64,000 nt of DNA from an uncultured Opitutaceae bacterium (GTDB lineage Bacteria; Verrucomicrobiota; Verrucomicrobiia; Opitutales; Opitutaceae), in NCBI GenBank assembly GCA_903891325.1, contig CAITEC010000036.1:1-64000 (forward strand). The letters run 5' to 3'. Below, piece by piece: positions 49,898 to 58,075 of the stretch; positions within the stretch are counted from its first letter, which is position 1, and every line of letters starts with the position of its first letter. The position numbers were made by a program, and so were the translations under genes. Below the pieces are notes generated by a model. The model was not told where the DNA came from, did not search any database, and saw only the letters and a list, made by a program, of their open reading frames with translations.

Positions 49898-51955
49898 ATG
49901 GAAGTCCATGGAGCACTTCCATCACCCACGCCCCCGGGAAAATCTGCGCGGCTGCGTGACGCGCTTGGGGCCGCGCTCGCCTCGGCCCTGGCGCTGGCGC
50001 ACCTCCTGCAGTGCGTGATCTTCTCGGGTTTTCGCCTCGTCCCCGGCGACATCGGGGACGGGCGCTTCAACAACCTCGTCCTTGAGCATTTTCTCCAGGC
50101 TCTCCAGGGCCGCTACCCGTTCCTGTCCCCGGGCCAGTTTTTTCCGCTCACCCACACGCTCGAGTACAGCGACAACCACTGGGGCACGGCGTGGATCTAT
50201 GCCGGATTCCGCCTCCTGGGGATCGATGTGGAGGGGGCCTTTGTGGGCTGGCTGGCGGTGATCTGCGTCCTCAATGCAACGTCCCTCTTCGTCCTGCTGC
50301 GGGAGACGGGGGTTTCGCGCTCCCTTTCCGTGCCCGTCGCCTTTTTTGGCGTGGCGTCGTGCGCCGTGCTCAGGCAGATCGACCACCCCCAGGTACTCCC
50401 TTTCTTCCCGTTCATCTGGTGCCTCTTTTTCATTTTCAGGGCGTGGCGTGACGGGGATATCCGGTATCTCGCGCCCGCCTTCCTGCTGTTTGCCTACCAG
50501 TATTACTGCTACCTCTACGAGGGCCTTTATGGGCTCGTGCTCCTGGGGCTGCTTCTCGCCTTCATACCTTTCCTGCCCTACGGGAGGCCCGAATTCGCCC
50601 GGTCGGGGCCCCGGTTCCGGACCGCGCTCCCGATCCTCGCCGCTGCCATTTTCCTCGGCACGGCCGCCCTCGTGTTCCTATTCCTCCCCTACGTTTCCCT
50701 CGTCCGGTCGCATGGCGGCGCGCATCCCATCTCGGAGCTGATCAGCATCTCTCCGCGATGGTCCTCCTGGTTCACGGCGGACCCCAACAGCCTCCTGCAC
50801 CGGAAGCAGGATTTCCTGCCGACGGAGGGGATCGCGATCGCCGAGAACGCGCTTTTCAACAGCTGGGTCCCGTGGGTGCTCGTGCCCGTGGCGGCGATCA
50901 TAATCCATTCCAACCGGCGCTCCCTTTCCGATCGCTTCGAGCTGAACCTGATTCTCGCCTGCCTCCTGGTCTGGGCTTCCACGCTCTTGCTGTTCACGTG
51001 CTGGGGCCCGCAGGTGTCATCCGTCTATGTCGCCATCTGCCGGTATGTCGCCCCGCTGCGCGGGTTTCGGGCCATCAGCCGCATCGCGTTGCTTCTTGGC
51101 GTGATCCAGGCCGTCTTTGCGGGACTCGTGCTCGAGCATCTGCGGTCCCGGCCGCGGCCGGGCGGCCTGCGCCTGCTTGCGGTCGTCGCAGCGTGGGTTC
51201 TCGCCGTCGACACGGTCTCCGTGGGCGAAATCTCCTACGACAGGGGGGCCGAGAGGGCCCGCTACCTTTCGATAGCCGCGCAGTGGCGCGAGAAGGGCCT
51301 GGGGAAGCCCCTCGTGTTCGCGCCGGGCTACACGAACCAACCCTGGTACGCGGTGCAACTCGACGCATGGTCGGCGGCGCTGGCGGTCCACGGCGCGACA
51401 TTCAACGGATACACGAGCGCCGTCCCCGACGGGTACGCTTTTCCCCCGTTCCTCGCGAACTCAACCCTCCAGAATGCGGGGGCGCTTCTCGACAGGCTGC
51501 ATTTGCCCGCGAGCGGTGCGGCCATCGTGACCGACTGGGGCCCGCGAGTCGACCAGGAGCAGGGTATCCAACGGTGGAACCTGAATGCGAGCTTTGCCCC
51601 CCGGACATCCATGAGGTCCCTCCAGCTGCGCCCGTTGGAAATCGTGACAATCCCGGTGACCCTCGATTACAGGGGCGACAGGGTTCTCGACCTCGAGGCC
51701 GACAATATCTTCATATCCTACCGGCTTCTCGACGCCGTGCACCGGCACGTCGACTCGCCCCCGAGCATGCGGACGCGCCTCGCGACCTACTCCGCGCTTC
51801 GGCCCGTGACGATCCGGATGTTCATCCAGGCCCCCGGGCAACCCGGCGACTACACGGCCCACCTCTCGATGGTCCACGAATTCGTCTCCTGGTGGGAGGA
51901 CGAGGGCTTCCCCGGCGACATCGTTTCGATGACCGTGCGCCCGCCGCTGCCCTAA
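49898..51955 (+). CDS. Multi-pass membrane protein with large soluble C-terminus
   Basis: 685 residues. Starts at ATG 49898, 36 bases after the previous stop. After a first helix (ALASALALAHLLQCVIFSG) comes VPGDIGDGRFNNLVLEH, an aspartate-rich first loop as in GT-C-like proteins. About nine transmembrane helices reach residue ~430, and the last ~250 residues are soluble with QPWYAVQLDAWSAALAVHG. Its overall plan matches the YfhO-like protein at 30350 and others. The stop (51953-51955) touches the convergent transaldolase gene, and the two overlap by four bases. Possible lipid-linked sugar transferase; not proven. Confidence 0.78.
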   Translation: MEVHGALPSPTPPGKSARLRDALGAALASALALAHLLQCVIFSGFRLVPGDIGDGRFNNLVLEHFLQALQGRYPFLSPGQFFPLTHTLEYSDNHWGTAWIYAGFRLLGIDVEGAFVGWLAVICVLNATSLFVLLRETGVSRSLSVPVAFFGVASCAVLRQIDHPQVLPFFPFIWCLFFIFRAWRDGDIRYLAPAFLLFAYQYYCYLYEGLYGLVLLGLLLAFIPFLPYGRPEFARSGPRFRTALPILAAAIFLGTAALVFLFLPYVSLVRSHGGAHPISELISISPRWSSWFTADPNSLLHRKQDFLPTEGIAIAENALFNSWVPWVLVPVAAIIIHSNRRSLSDRFELNLILACLLVWASTLLLFTCWGPQVSSVYVAICRYVAPLRGFRAISRIALLLGVIQAVFAGLVLEHLRSRPRPGGLRLLAVVAAWVLAVDTVSVGEISYDRGAERARYLSIAAQWREKGLGKPLVFAPGYTNQPWYAVQLDAWSAALAVHGATFNGYTSAVPDGYAFPPFLANSTLQNAGALLDRLHLPASGAAIVTDWGPRVDQEQGIQRWNLNASFAPRTSMRSLQLRPLEIVTIPVTLDYRGDRVLDLEADNIFISYRLLDAVHRHVDSPPSMRTRLATYSALRPVTIRMFIQAPGQPGDYTAHLSMVHEFVSWWEDEGFPGDIVSMTVRPPLP

Positions 51956-52671
51956 AGCTTGTAGCCGACCGAGATCGCGTCCTTCGAGAACATCCTGACC
52001 GTGTCGAGCGACATTTCCGTCAGGTCGATGCCGATCTGCTTGGCGGCCTTCGAGAGGATGTCATGCGGGACGGTGATGATGGCGCAGCCGCAGGCCTCGG
52101 CCTGGAAGATGTTGAGGACCTCGCGCGTGCTCGCCCAGAGGAGTTCCGCCTTGGGCTGGCCCGCGAGGAGCGGCACATAGGACCGCATGAGCGGCATCGG
52201 GTCGACCCCGGTGTCCGCAATGCGGCCGGCAAACACGGAGACGACGGACGGGACCGCCGGGTTGAGCGCCTCGGCGACCCCGCGGACCTGGCTCTCGGTG
52301 AAGAGGGCCGTGACGTTGAGCTTCACGCCCTCCTTGCCGAGTTCGCGAATCAGGGGGAGCGAGGACTCGCCGCGGGAATTGGTAATCGGGATCTTCGTGT
52401 AAACGTTCTTTGCAAAGCCCGTGATCTTGAGCGCCTGGCGCTTCATCTCGGGAAATTCGTCGGTGAAGACCTCCAGCGAGATCGGCTTGGCGGTGACTGT
52501 CTGCAGGATGTCCTTGGCGAAGGCTTCGTAATCCTGGATCCCGGCCTTCTTCATCAGGCTGGGGTTCGTCGTCAGGCCCTTGATGTAGGGCTTTGCGTAG
52601 AGCTCGAGGATTCCGGCCTTGTCGGCGCCGTCGGCGTAAAGTTGGATTTTGAGGTCGCTGAGGGATTTCAT
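51952..52671 (-). CDS. Transaldolase family protein
   Basis: 239 residues, within the shorter bacterial TalC/fructose-6-phosphate-aldolase-like branch. LYADGADKAGI (N-terminal Asp), GLTTNPSLMKKAG and the Schiff-base lysine in NVYTKIPITNSRG are all present. The C-terminal block IITVPHDILSKA is also conserved. Transaldolases form sedoheptulose-7-phosphate, the starting point for heptose nucleotides. Its place at the end of the gmhB-gmhA-hddC-hddA operon supports a role as supplier of that substrate; this link is inferred. A 25-base gap separates it from gmhB. Confidence 0.88.
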   Translation of the reverse strand: MKSLSDLKIQLYADGADKAGILELYAKPYIKGLTTNPSLMKKAGIQDYEAFAKDILQTVTAKPISLEVFTDEFPEMKRQALKITGFAKNVYTKIPITNSRGESSLPLIRELGKEGVKLNVTALFTESQVRGVAEALNPAVPSVVSVFAGRIADTGVDPMPLMRSYVPLLAGQPKAELLWASTREVLNIFQAEACGCAIITVPHDILSKAAKQIGIDLTEMSLDTVRMFSKDAISVGYKL

Positions 52672-52696
52672 GGTTAAAGGATGGGTTGGTTAAAAT

Positions 52697-53242
52697 TCAT
52701 TCAATTGACGTGTTCTGCAAGACGATAGCGACCGCCTCGACAAAGGAGCGCGCCGTGAAATCGGGGGCGACATCCAGCTTCTCGGCGTAGCCAAAGTCGA
52801 TGAAGACGGTGCGGACTCCCGCGCGGCGGCCGCAGTCCACGTCGCGCCAGCGGTCGCCGATCATCCAGGATCGGGCCAGGTCGATGTCCAGCGCGGCGGC
52901 GGCGTCCAGGAGCATTCCCGGTTCCGGCTTTCGCCGGCGGGACGGTTCGCCCAATCCGGGGTCGTAGCACACCTCAATCCGGTCGATCTCCGGGATCAGC
53001 GAGAGCAGCTCGGCGTGCATCGCCTCGACGACCGTCCGGCTGACCCGGCCGCGGCCCACGTCGGGCTGGTTGGTGGCGACAACCAGCTCGAAGCCGGCGG
53101 CCTTGATCCGGCTGCAGGCCTCGGGCACCCCGGGGAAAAGCTCGAACTCGTCCACCGTGTCCGGAGAGAAGGGCTTCCCGTCGCGGATCGCCTGGACGTT
53201 GAGTGTGCCGTCCCGATCTACAAATACCGCGCGCTTTTTCAA
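52697..53242 (-). CDS. gmhB: D-glycero-D-manno-heptose bisphosphate phosphatase GmhB
   Basis: 181 residues from a TTG at 53242 overlapping the gmhA stop as TTGA; a GTG five codons upstream is an alternative. HAD-superfamily phosphatase with the DxD motif AVFVDRDGTLNV, the threonine motif VVATNQPDVGRG, CYDPG (a zinc-type cysteine), RRRKPEPGML with the conserved lysine, and SWMIGDRWRDVDCG. It removes the 7-phosphate from heptose-1,7-bisphosphate. The context of gmhA, hddA and hddC supports the heptose reading over histidinol phosphatase, the main homologous alternative. Confidence 0.9.
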   Translation of the reverse strand: MKKRAVFVDRDGTLNVQAIRDGKPFSPDTVDEFELFPGVPEACSRIKAAGFELVVATNQPDVGRGRVSRTVVEAMHAELLSLIPEIDRIEVCYDPGLGEPSRRRKPEPGMLLDAAAALDIDLARSWMIGDRWRDVDCGRRAGVRTVFIDFGYAEKLDVAPDFTARSFVEAVAIVLQNTSIE

Positions 53243-53835
53243 CGAGTCGACTCCCACTTGGTCTGGTTCGCCTTGAGGTCGGGGTGGGAGACGAAGAGGT
53301 GCCAGATGACCGCCTGAAAGGCCTCGGAGTGGGGGGTCACGGTCTCGGGGTTCACGATCGGCACGATGACGCAGGCATCCGCAACCTTGGCGGTGTGGCC
53401 GCCGTCGCGTCCGACGATACCGATGATCCGGGCCCCGACCTGCTTGGCGAGCTGGAGCGCCGAGACGAGGTTTGGCGACACGTTCTTCTCCAGGTTTCCA
53501 CCGCCGACGGAAAGAACGAAAACGCAATCCTTGGCGTTCAGGCGGCTGCCCCTGAGCCACTCCACGAAGACGCTCGCCCATCCCTCGTCGTTGGTCCGGG
53601 CGGTCAGTTCCGAAACGTTGTCGGTCGGCGCATAGGCCTCGATCGCGGCGATCTTCCGCAGGTCGTTCACGGCATGGGACGCATTCGCCGCGCTGCCCCC
53701 GACCCCAAGGATAAAGAGCCGCCCACCGCGCTCCCGGACTGCGATGAGCTCCGCGACGCACTTCTCGCAGTCGGCCGGGTTGATGCGGGCGGTGATCTCA
53801 GCAGTTTCCTTCAGGTGCCGAACGGAATGGGACAT
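53239..53835 (-). CDS. gmhA: Sedoheptulose-7-phosphate isomerase GmhA
   Basis: 198 residues. A single SIS (sugar isomerase) domain: LFILGVGGSAANASHAVNDL, then FVLSVGGGNLEKNVSPNL and ARIIGIVGRDGG. It converts sedoheptulose-7-phosphate to D-glycero-D-manno-heptose-7-phosphate. The active-site glutamate is expected in the SEAFQAVIWHLF helix. 37 bases separate it from the hddC stop, and it overlaps gmhB. Other SIS proteins (DiaA, phosphosugar regulators) lack this operon context. Confidence 0.92.
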   Translation of the reverse strand: MSHSVRHLKETAEITARINPADCEKCVAELIAVRERGGRLFILGVGGSAANASHAVNDLRKIAAIEAYAPTDNVSELTARTNDEGWASVFVEWLRGSRLNAKDCVFVLSVGGGNLEKNVSPNLVSALQLAKQVGARIIGIVGRDGGHTAKVADACVIVPIVNPETVTPHSEAFQAVIWHLFVSHPDLKANQTKWESTR

Positions 53836-53872
53836 GATCTTGTTCTGTTTGCGGGGTTTGTTCCTTGGCGGT

Positions 53873-54595
53873 TCAGGTGATTATTTCCGGACCCCCAGCC
53901 TTGAGAAGCCGGTCGAGTTCCGCAAGCCCGGCGGGTGAGCCGATCTCATAGAAGCGCTCGCCAATCTCCAGGCCGGCGAGTTCCCCCCGGGCGACGAGGG
54001 AACCCTGCACTTCGGCCAGATCCACGACCGCATCGCGGGAAAACCCGTCGAATGCACCGGCCCGGAACACGCCCAGTCCGTAGTCGATATGATGCATCTG
54101 GGGAATCCTTGTCTTCTTGTCGTAAACCCGGATCCGCCCGTCCTCGAACCAGACGTTGCTCGAATCGTATCGGCCGCGATTCTCGTAAACGGTCATCAGC
54201 CCGAGCTTTCCGGCCTCAAGAAACCGCTCGCCCGCCGCCCGGTAATCGATCGGCAGGTAGCTGTCTCCGTAGAGAACATAGAACGCCCCGCCGAGGAGCG
54301 GAAGCGCCCGGATGAGCGCCCCGGCCGTCCCGAGCAGCTTGGGTCCGTCGAACGAGTATTCGATTCTTACCCCCCAGGCCGCACCGTTGCCGTATCTCTC
54401 GACGATCTGCTCCCCGAGGTGGCCGACGCAAAGGACGATCCGATCCAAACCGGCGCCCTTCAGCAGGCGGAGTTGATGGGAGAAGAAGGGTTCCCCAGCC
54501 ACCTCGACCAGGAGCTTGGGAATCGTGTCGGTGTGGGGACGCAGCCGCGTGGCCATTCCGCCGGCGAGGATCGCTACGGGAAGCGCTGGGGACAT
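53873..54595 (-). CDS. hddC: D-glycero-alpha-D-manno-heptose-1-phosphate guanylyltransferase HddC
   Basis: 240 residues from the ATG at 54595 (MSPALPVAILAGGMATRLRP). Nucleotidyltransferase fold: AILAGGMATRLRPHTDTIPK at 8-27, the metal-binding YVLYGDSYLPIDY, and the C-terminal GERFYEIGSPAGLAELD. The family includes ManC-like and heptose guanylyltransferases. Placement between the kinase hddA and the isomerase gmhA decides the heptose-1-phosphate/GTP role. It would make GDP-D-glycero-alpha-D-manno-heptose. Eight bases separate it from hddA. Confidence 0.88.
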   Translation of the reverse strand: MSPALPVAILAGGMATRLRPHTDTIPKLLVEVAGEPFFSHQLRLLKGAGLDRIVLCVGHLGEQIVERYGNGAAWGVRIEYSFDGPKLLGTAGALIRALPLLGGAFYVLYGDSYLPIDYRAAGERFLEAGKLGLMTVYENRGRYDSSNVWFEDGRIRVYDKKTRIPQMHHIDYGLGVFRAGAFDGFSRDAVVDLAEVQGSLVARGELAGLEIGERFYEIGSPAGLAELDRLLKAGGPEIIT

Positions 54596-54603
54596 CGACG
54601 GGG

Positions 54604-55587
54604 TCAGTTCTGCGCGACGACCTTCGTGCCCTCGAAGTCGAAGCGGAAACGCACCTCTTGGAGGCCCTGCTCGCGCATCGCATGGCGAAGCTTCTGCTTG
54701 TCGGCCGCGTAGAACATCAGGAAGCCACCGCCGCCCGCCCCGATCACCTTCCCGCCAATGGCACCGTTTTCCAACGCATGGTCGTACCACCCGTTGATCG
54801 CCGGGTTGCTCATGCCGGAACTGCGCGCCTTCTTGTGCTGCCAGTGGACATCCATCAGCCGGCCAAATTCCTCCAGGTTTCCGGACTCGAGCGCCGCGAG
54901 GGACTTGAGCCCGAGCTCCTTCGTGAAATGCAGGTTGTCCAGCATCGCCTTGTCCTGCTGCTTTGACCGGTCGTTCTGGTCCTTGAGGATCGATGAGGCG
55001 CTGCGGGAATATCCGGTAAAAAAGAGCAGCAGGTTGTCCTCAAGGTTGAAGAGAGTCTCCTCGGAGATCCTGCAGGGCCGGTATTCCACCCGCCCGTCGG
55101 GGTGAAAGGTGAAGGCGGTTATGCCTCCGACCGCCGCGATGTATTGATCCTGCTTGCCGATCGGCTCGCCGAGGCGGTTGATCTCGATGTCGCAGGCCTG
55201 TTCCGCGAGCTCGGCCGGGGAGATTGGATGCCTCCGGTACGCATGCAGCGCCTTGAGCAGGGCTGTCGTGAAGCTTCCGGACGAGCCGAGCCCCGTTCCG
55301 CCCGGAATGTCGGCCATCGAGGTGAGTTCCAGATGGGGACCGATGACCCCGGTCAGCTTGAGCGCCTCGCGAATAATCGGGTGCTGGATTTCGTCGACGG
55401 ACGCCACTCGCTCCATCTTCGAGTACTTGATGATGATCTCCTCCTGGAACGTCCGGTGCTGCGTGATGTAGACGTACTTGTCGATTGCCGCAGCGACGAG
55501 GAACCCCCCGAACTCACGGTAATAGGAGGGCAGGTCGGTGCCTCCTCCTCCCAGGGATATCCGCAGCGGTGATCGGGTGATGATCAT
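54604..55587 (-). CDS. hddA: D-glycero-D-manno-heptose 7-phosphate kinase HddA (GHMP family)
   Basis: 327 residues from ATG 55587, which overlaps the oxidoreductase stop (ATGA). GHMP kinase: RSPLRISLGGGGTDLPSYY (about 5-23) and the phosphate loop DIPGGTGLGSSGSFTTALL; the C-terminal IGGKVIGAGGGGFLMFY is motif III. It phosphorylates C1 of heptose-7-phosphate in the alpha series used for GDP-heptose. A fucokinase-like enzyme is the alternative, but the neighbours favour heptose. Confidence 0.92.
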   Translation of the reverse strand: MIITRSPLRISLGGGGTDLPSYYREFGGFLVAAAIDKYVYITQHRTFQEEIIIKYSKMERVASVDEIQHPIIREALKLTGVIGPHLELTSMADIPGGTGLGSSGSFTTALLKALHAYRRHPISPAELAEQACDIEINRLGEPIGKQDQYIAAVGGITAFTFHPDGRVEYRPCRISEETLFNLEDNLLLFFTGYSRSASSILKDQNDRSKQQDKAMLDNLHFTKELGLKSLAALESGNLEEFGRLMDVHWQHKKARSSGMSNPAINGWYDHALENGAIGGKVIGAGGGGFLMFYAADKQKLRHAMREQGLQEVRFRFDFEGTKVVAQN

Positions 55588-56585
55588 GGCTTTATGTAGC
55601 CGCTTTTCCGGTAGATTGTCTCTACAATTTCGAGGACGCGGATCCCGTTGGCCAGGGAGACACCCGATTTGCGATCCAGCCGGATGTCTTCGGCGAAGGC
55701 CTCCATTTCCAGCCTCCACGAGCCGTCGTCTCCCGGGTATTCCCAAGTCGTCGCCTCCGGTGGGCCCATCTCGGGGAGCATGCGATAAAACGTGAGGCGC
55801 TCGACGCCGTAGCTCCCCCCGAGGCCGTCGATTGCGATCTTTCCGTTCCTCCCGTAGATCTCCAGGGAGAAGAGGTTCTTCCACTCCGTGCAGCTTACGT
55901 GCAGCCAGGCTGTCTGGCCGGCGGCGGTCCGCAGGCTGAGGAACGCGTTGTCATCGACCTTCATGTCCCAGTAGCTTGTCGTCGCGTGGCCCTCGATGGT
56001 CGGAAGGTCGCCCAGGAACCAGCCGGCGAGGTCGATCAGGTGGACCCCCTGGTCGATCAATTCCCCTCCACCGGAGAGCGCGGGATCGGCGCGCCACTCA
56101 CGATCGTAGCCCTTCCGCCCGCCGTGCCCGTAGCGGGCGCGGAGAAAGAGGAGGGGGCCGAGATTCCCGGCATCGACGAGTTCGCGTGCCTTCCGGATTC
56201 CGGGATGAAGCCGGTGATTATAGCTGACATGGACCCGCACGCCCGCCTTTGCGGCCTCTGCGTCGAGGATCCGGAGCTGGCCGGCGTTCAGTCCGCCGGG
56301 TTTCTCGATCAGCACGTGCTTGCCGGCGCGGACGGCGGCGAGCGCGACCGGGGCCAGCGTCGAATTCGGTGTCGAGACGATCACGACCTGGACCCGCGGG
56401 TCGGCGAGGACCTCGCCGACCCCCGCGACGGCGATGCACCCGGGCGCCAGGGCCGCGACAGCGGCCGCCCTCGTGCGGTCGGTATCGCAGGCGTAGCGAA
56501 GAACGGAGCCGGGCAGGGTGGCCAGCGCGGCGGCGCGCTTCCGCCCGATTAGGCCGCAGCCGACCTGGGCGAAGGAAATCTGCAT
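55584..56585 (-). CDS. Gfo/Idh/MocA family oxidoreductase
   Basis: 333 residues from ATG 56585 (MQISFAQVGCGLIGRKRA); seven codons further upstream is another ATG. NAD-binding VGCGLIGRKRAAAL, cofactor-site EKPGGLNAGQL with the conserved lysine (VLIEKP), and the catalytic region GGGELIDQGVHLIDLAGWFLG are all present. Such enzymes oxidise or epimerise sugars or inositols. As first gene of the operon with hddA-hddC-gmhA-gmhB it may alter the heptose or another sugar. Its substrate is not evident. Confidence 0.87.
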   Translation of the reverse strand: MQISFAQVGCGLIGRKRAAALATLPGSVLRYACDTDRTRAAAVAALAPGCIAVAGVGEVLADPRVQVVIVSTPNSTLAPVALAAVRAGKHVLIEKPGGLNAGQLRILDAEAAKAGVRVHVSYNHRLHPGIRKARELVDAGNLGPLLFLRARYGHGGRKGYDREWRADPALSGGGELIDQGVHLIDLAGWFLGDLPTIEGHATTSYWDMKVDDNAFLSLRTAAGQTAWLHVSCTEWKNLFSLEIYGRNGKIAIDGLGGSYGVERLTFYRMLPEMGPPEATTWEYPGDDGSWRLEMEAFAEDIRLDRKSGVSLANGIRVLEIVETIYRKSGYIKP

Positions 56586-56723
56586 TGTCAGTTCAACGGC
56601 GGCCATGGTCGGGGATGGGAGAGGGAAGGCTCCCTTCGCGCGGGAAGCTGCGCAAGCCCGTTCTGGACGCGCGGCCGGGCCGGAAGTTCCCTTTCTTCGT
56701 GACCTTCAGGGGTATCCTGTCCA

Positions 56724-57149
56724 ATGAAGCTCTCGGAGAAACGCCCAATTTACATGCTGACCCAGAAAACCCGAGACCGATTTCTCAAGTTTGTCGTCGT
56801 GGGCGGCATCGGCTTCCTCGTGCAGACAGGAGGCGTGAAATTCTTCAAGGGATTCCTGCCGGCCCGGCTGGCCTTTTCCCTCGGGTTTGGGCTTTCGGTG
56901 GTCAGCCACTACACCCTGAACCGGTTCTGGGCGCTTAAAAGCACCCGTCGCGACGGGGCGAAACAACTCGTCGAATACCTCGGCACCGTCTGCGTCAGCT
57001 ACCTTGTCAGCTTCACAGCATTCAATTTTTTCTTCAGCGTCGCGAAATTGAGCGTCATGTGGTCGACGGTCCTCTCTGTCCCGCCCTCGACGCTGGTCGT
57101 CTTCCTGCTGCTCAACTACCGGGTATTCCGTCACAAGCACGAACGCTGA
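56724..57149 (+). CDS. GtrA family membrane protein
   Basis: 141 residues. Four transmembrane helices of the GtrA type: FLKFVVVGGIGFLVQTGGV, FSLGFGLSVVSHYTLNRFW (with the diagnostic SHYTLNRFWAL), GTVCVSYLVSFTAFNFFF and VPPSTLVVFLLLNYRVFR. GtrA-like proteins are thought to move a lipid-linked sugar across the membrane in O-antigen or teichoic glucosylation. A GtrB-like GT2 lies at 60702. Divergent from the oxidoreductase over 138 bases. Confidence 0.9.
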   Translation: MKLSEKRPIYMLTQKTRDRFLKFVVVGGIGFLVQTGGVKFFKGFLPARLAFSLGFGLSVVSHYTLNRFWALKSTRRDGAKQLVEYLGTVCVSYLVSFTAFNFFFSVAKLSVMWSTVLSVPPSTLVVFLLLNYRVFRHKHER

Positions 57150-57244
57150 CCGAAGGACCGGATGCATGGAAGTCGGGGTCAACCCGGCGAGGGAAATGTG
57201 CGGTTGCTATTGTATGAGAATGCACACGTTCCCGGTAGTTCACG

Positions 57245-57265
57245 AAGTTCCCAAAATGGGAACTT
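57245..57265 (+). promoter_or_regulatory. Operator-like palindrome upstream of higB
   Basis: AAGTTCCC (57245-57252) and GGGAACTT (57258-57265) are perfect 8-bp arms with the 5-base spacer AAAAT. It lies 36 bases before the higB ATG in a short AT-richer leader. Type II antitoxins of this family bind such palindromes to repress their own operon, so it is a strong candidate HigA operator. No unambiguous -35/-10 pair was identified. Confidence 0.75.
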
Positions 57266-57300
57266 TATTCTTGATTTAATGCCGGTCGGCGTTCACTTCT

Positions 57301-57594
57301 ATGCGCATCCACTCTCGCAAGACCCTCAAACTCTTCTGGGAGGCGCATGCCGATTCGGAGGGACCGCTAAAGTCGTGGTTTCATGAGGCTAAAGCGTCAC
57401 GCTGGAAGTCCTTCAATGACATCAAAAATCACTACCGTTCGGCCGATCAAATTCCCGGTAGCCGCGTTGTGTTCAACATCAAGGGCAACGACTACCGTCT
57501 CGTCGTAAAAATTCATTACAACACAGGGGTGATTTTCATCCGCTTTGTCGGCACCCATGCCGAATACGACCGAATCGACGCCGCGTCCGCCTAA
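57301..57594 (+). CDS. higB: HigB-family toxin (RelE-like mRNA interferase)
   Basis: 97 residues, typical size. RelE-fold signatures of the HigB group: WKSFNDIKNHYRSADQIP, RVVFNIKGNDYRLVVKI and the C-terminal IFIRFVGTHAEYDRIDA. The family cuts ribosome-bound mRNA when antitoxin is lost. Toxin-first order with the antitoxin seven bases downstream is the usual higBA arrangement. Base composition is less GC-rich than neighbours, consistent with a mobile module. Confidence 0.92.
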   Translation: MRIHSRKTLKLFWEAHADSEGPLKSWFHEAKASRWKSFNDIKNHYRSADQIPGSRVVFNIKGNDYRLVVKIHYNTGVIFIRFVGTHAEYDRIDAASA

Positions 57595-57601
57595 CTCCGC
57601 C

Positions 57602-57991
57602 ATGAAACCCAAAGTTATTAAATCCAGTAAGGACCATGAATCCGCACTCTCCCGAATCGCCCAGCTCATGGATGCCGCTCCCGGTTCGGCGGCGGAGGAG
57701 GAATTGGAGCTTTGGTCACTTCTGGTTGAGAAATATGAGGAGGATAATTTCCCCATCGACCTGCCGGATCCAATCGAGGCGATCCGGTTTCGCATGGAGC
57801 AGGACGGGCTTCGCCCGGTTGATTTGAAGCCATTTCTTCGGAGCAAGAGCCGGATTTCAGAGGTACTGAACCACAAGCGCCCCCTGAGCCTGGCGATGAT
57901 CCGGTCGCTTAGCGCGGGCCTGAAGATTCCCGCGGAGGTACTTGTGCGCGAAACACAGGCTGAATATGGCCGAAAAGGTGCCCGTCCATGA
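57602..57991 (+). CDS. higA: HigA-family antitoxin with C-terminal HTH
   Basis: 129 residues from ATG 57602. An acidic N-terminal half (AAEEELELWSLLVEKYEEDN) would wrap the toxin. The HTH region is DGLRPVDLKPFLRSKSRISE followed by VLNHKRPLSLAMIRSLSAGL, the Xre-type HigA pattern with the conserved K-R-P-L. It should bind the palindrome at 57245-57265 and repress the pair. Functional neighbour only to higB. Confidence 0.92.
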   Translation: MKPKVIKSSKDHESALSRIAQLMDAAPGSAAEEELELWSLLVEKYEEDNFPIDLPDPIEAIRFRMEQDGLRPVDLKPFLRSKSRISEVLNHKRPLSLAMIRSLSAGLKIPAEVLVRETQAEYGRKGARP

Positions 57992-58075
57992 TTCGGGAAG
58001 AAAAGAGCATCGAGTATCGACTGTGCCGGCACGTAACAGTGTTGCACTTTATCCTGCGCCCCTGACAGTTGCGCG

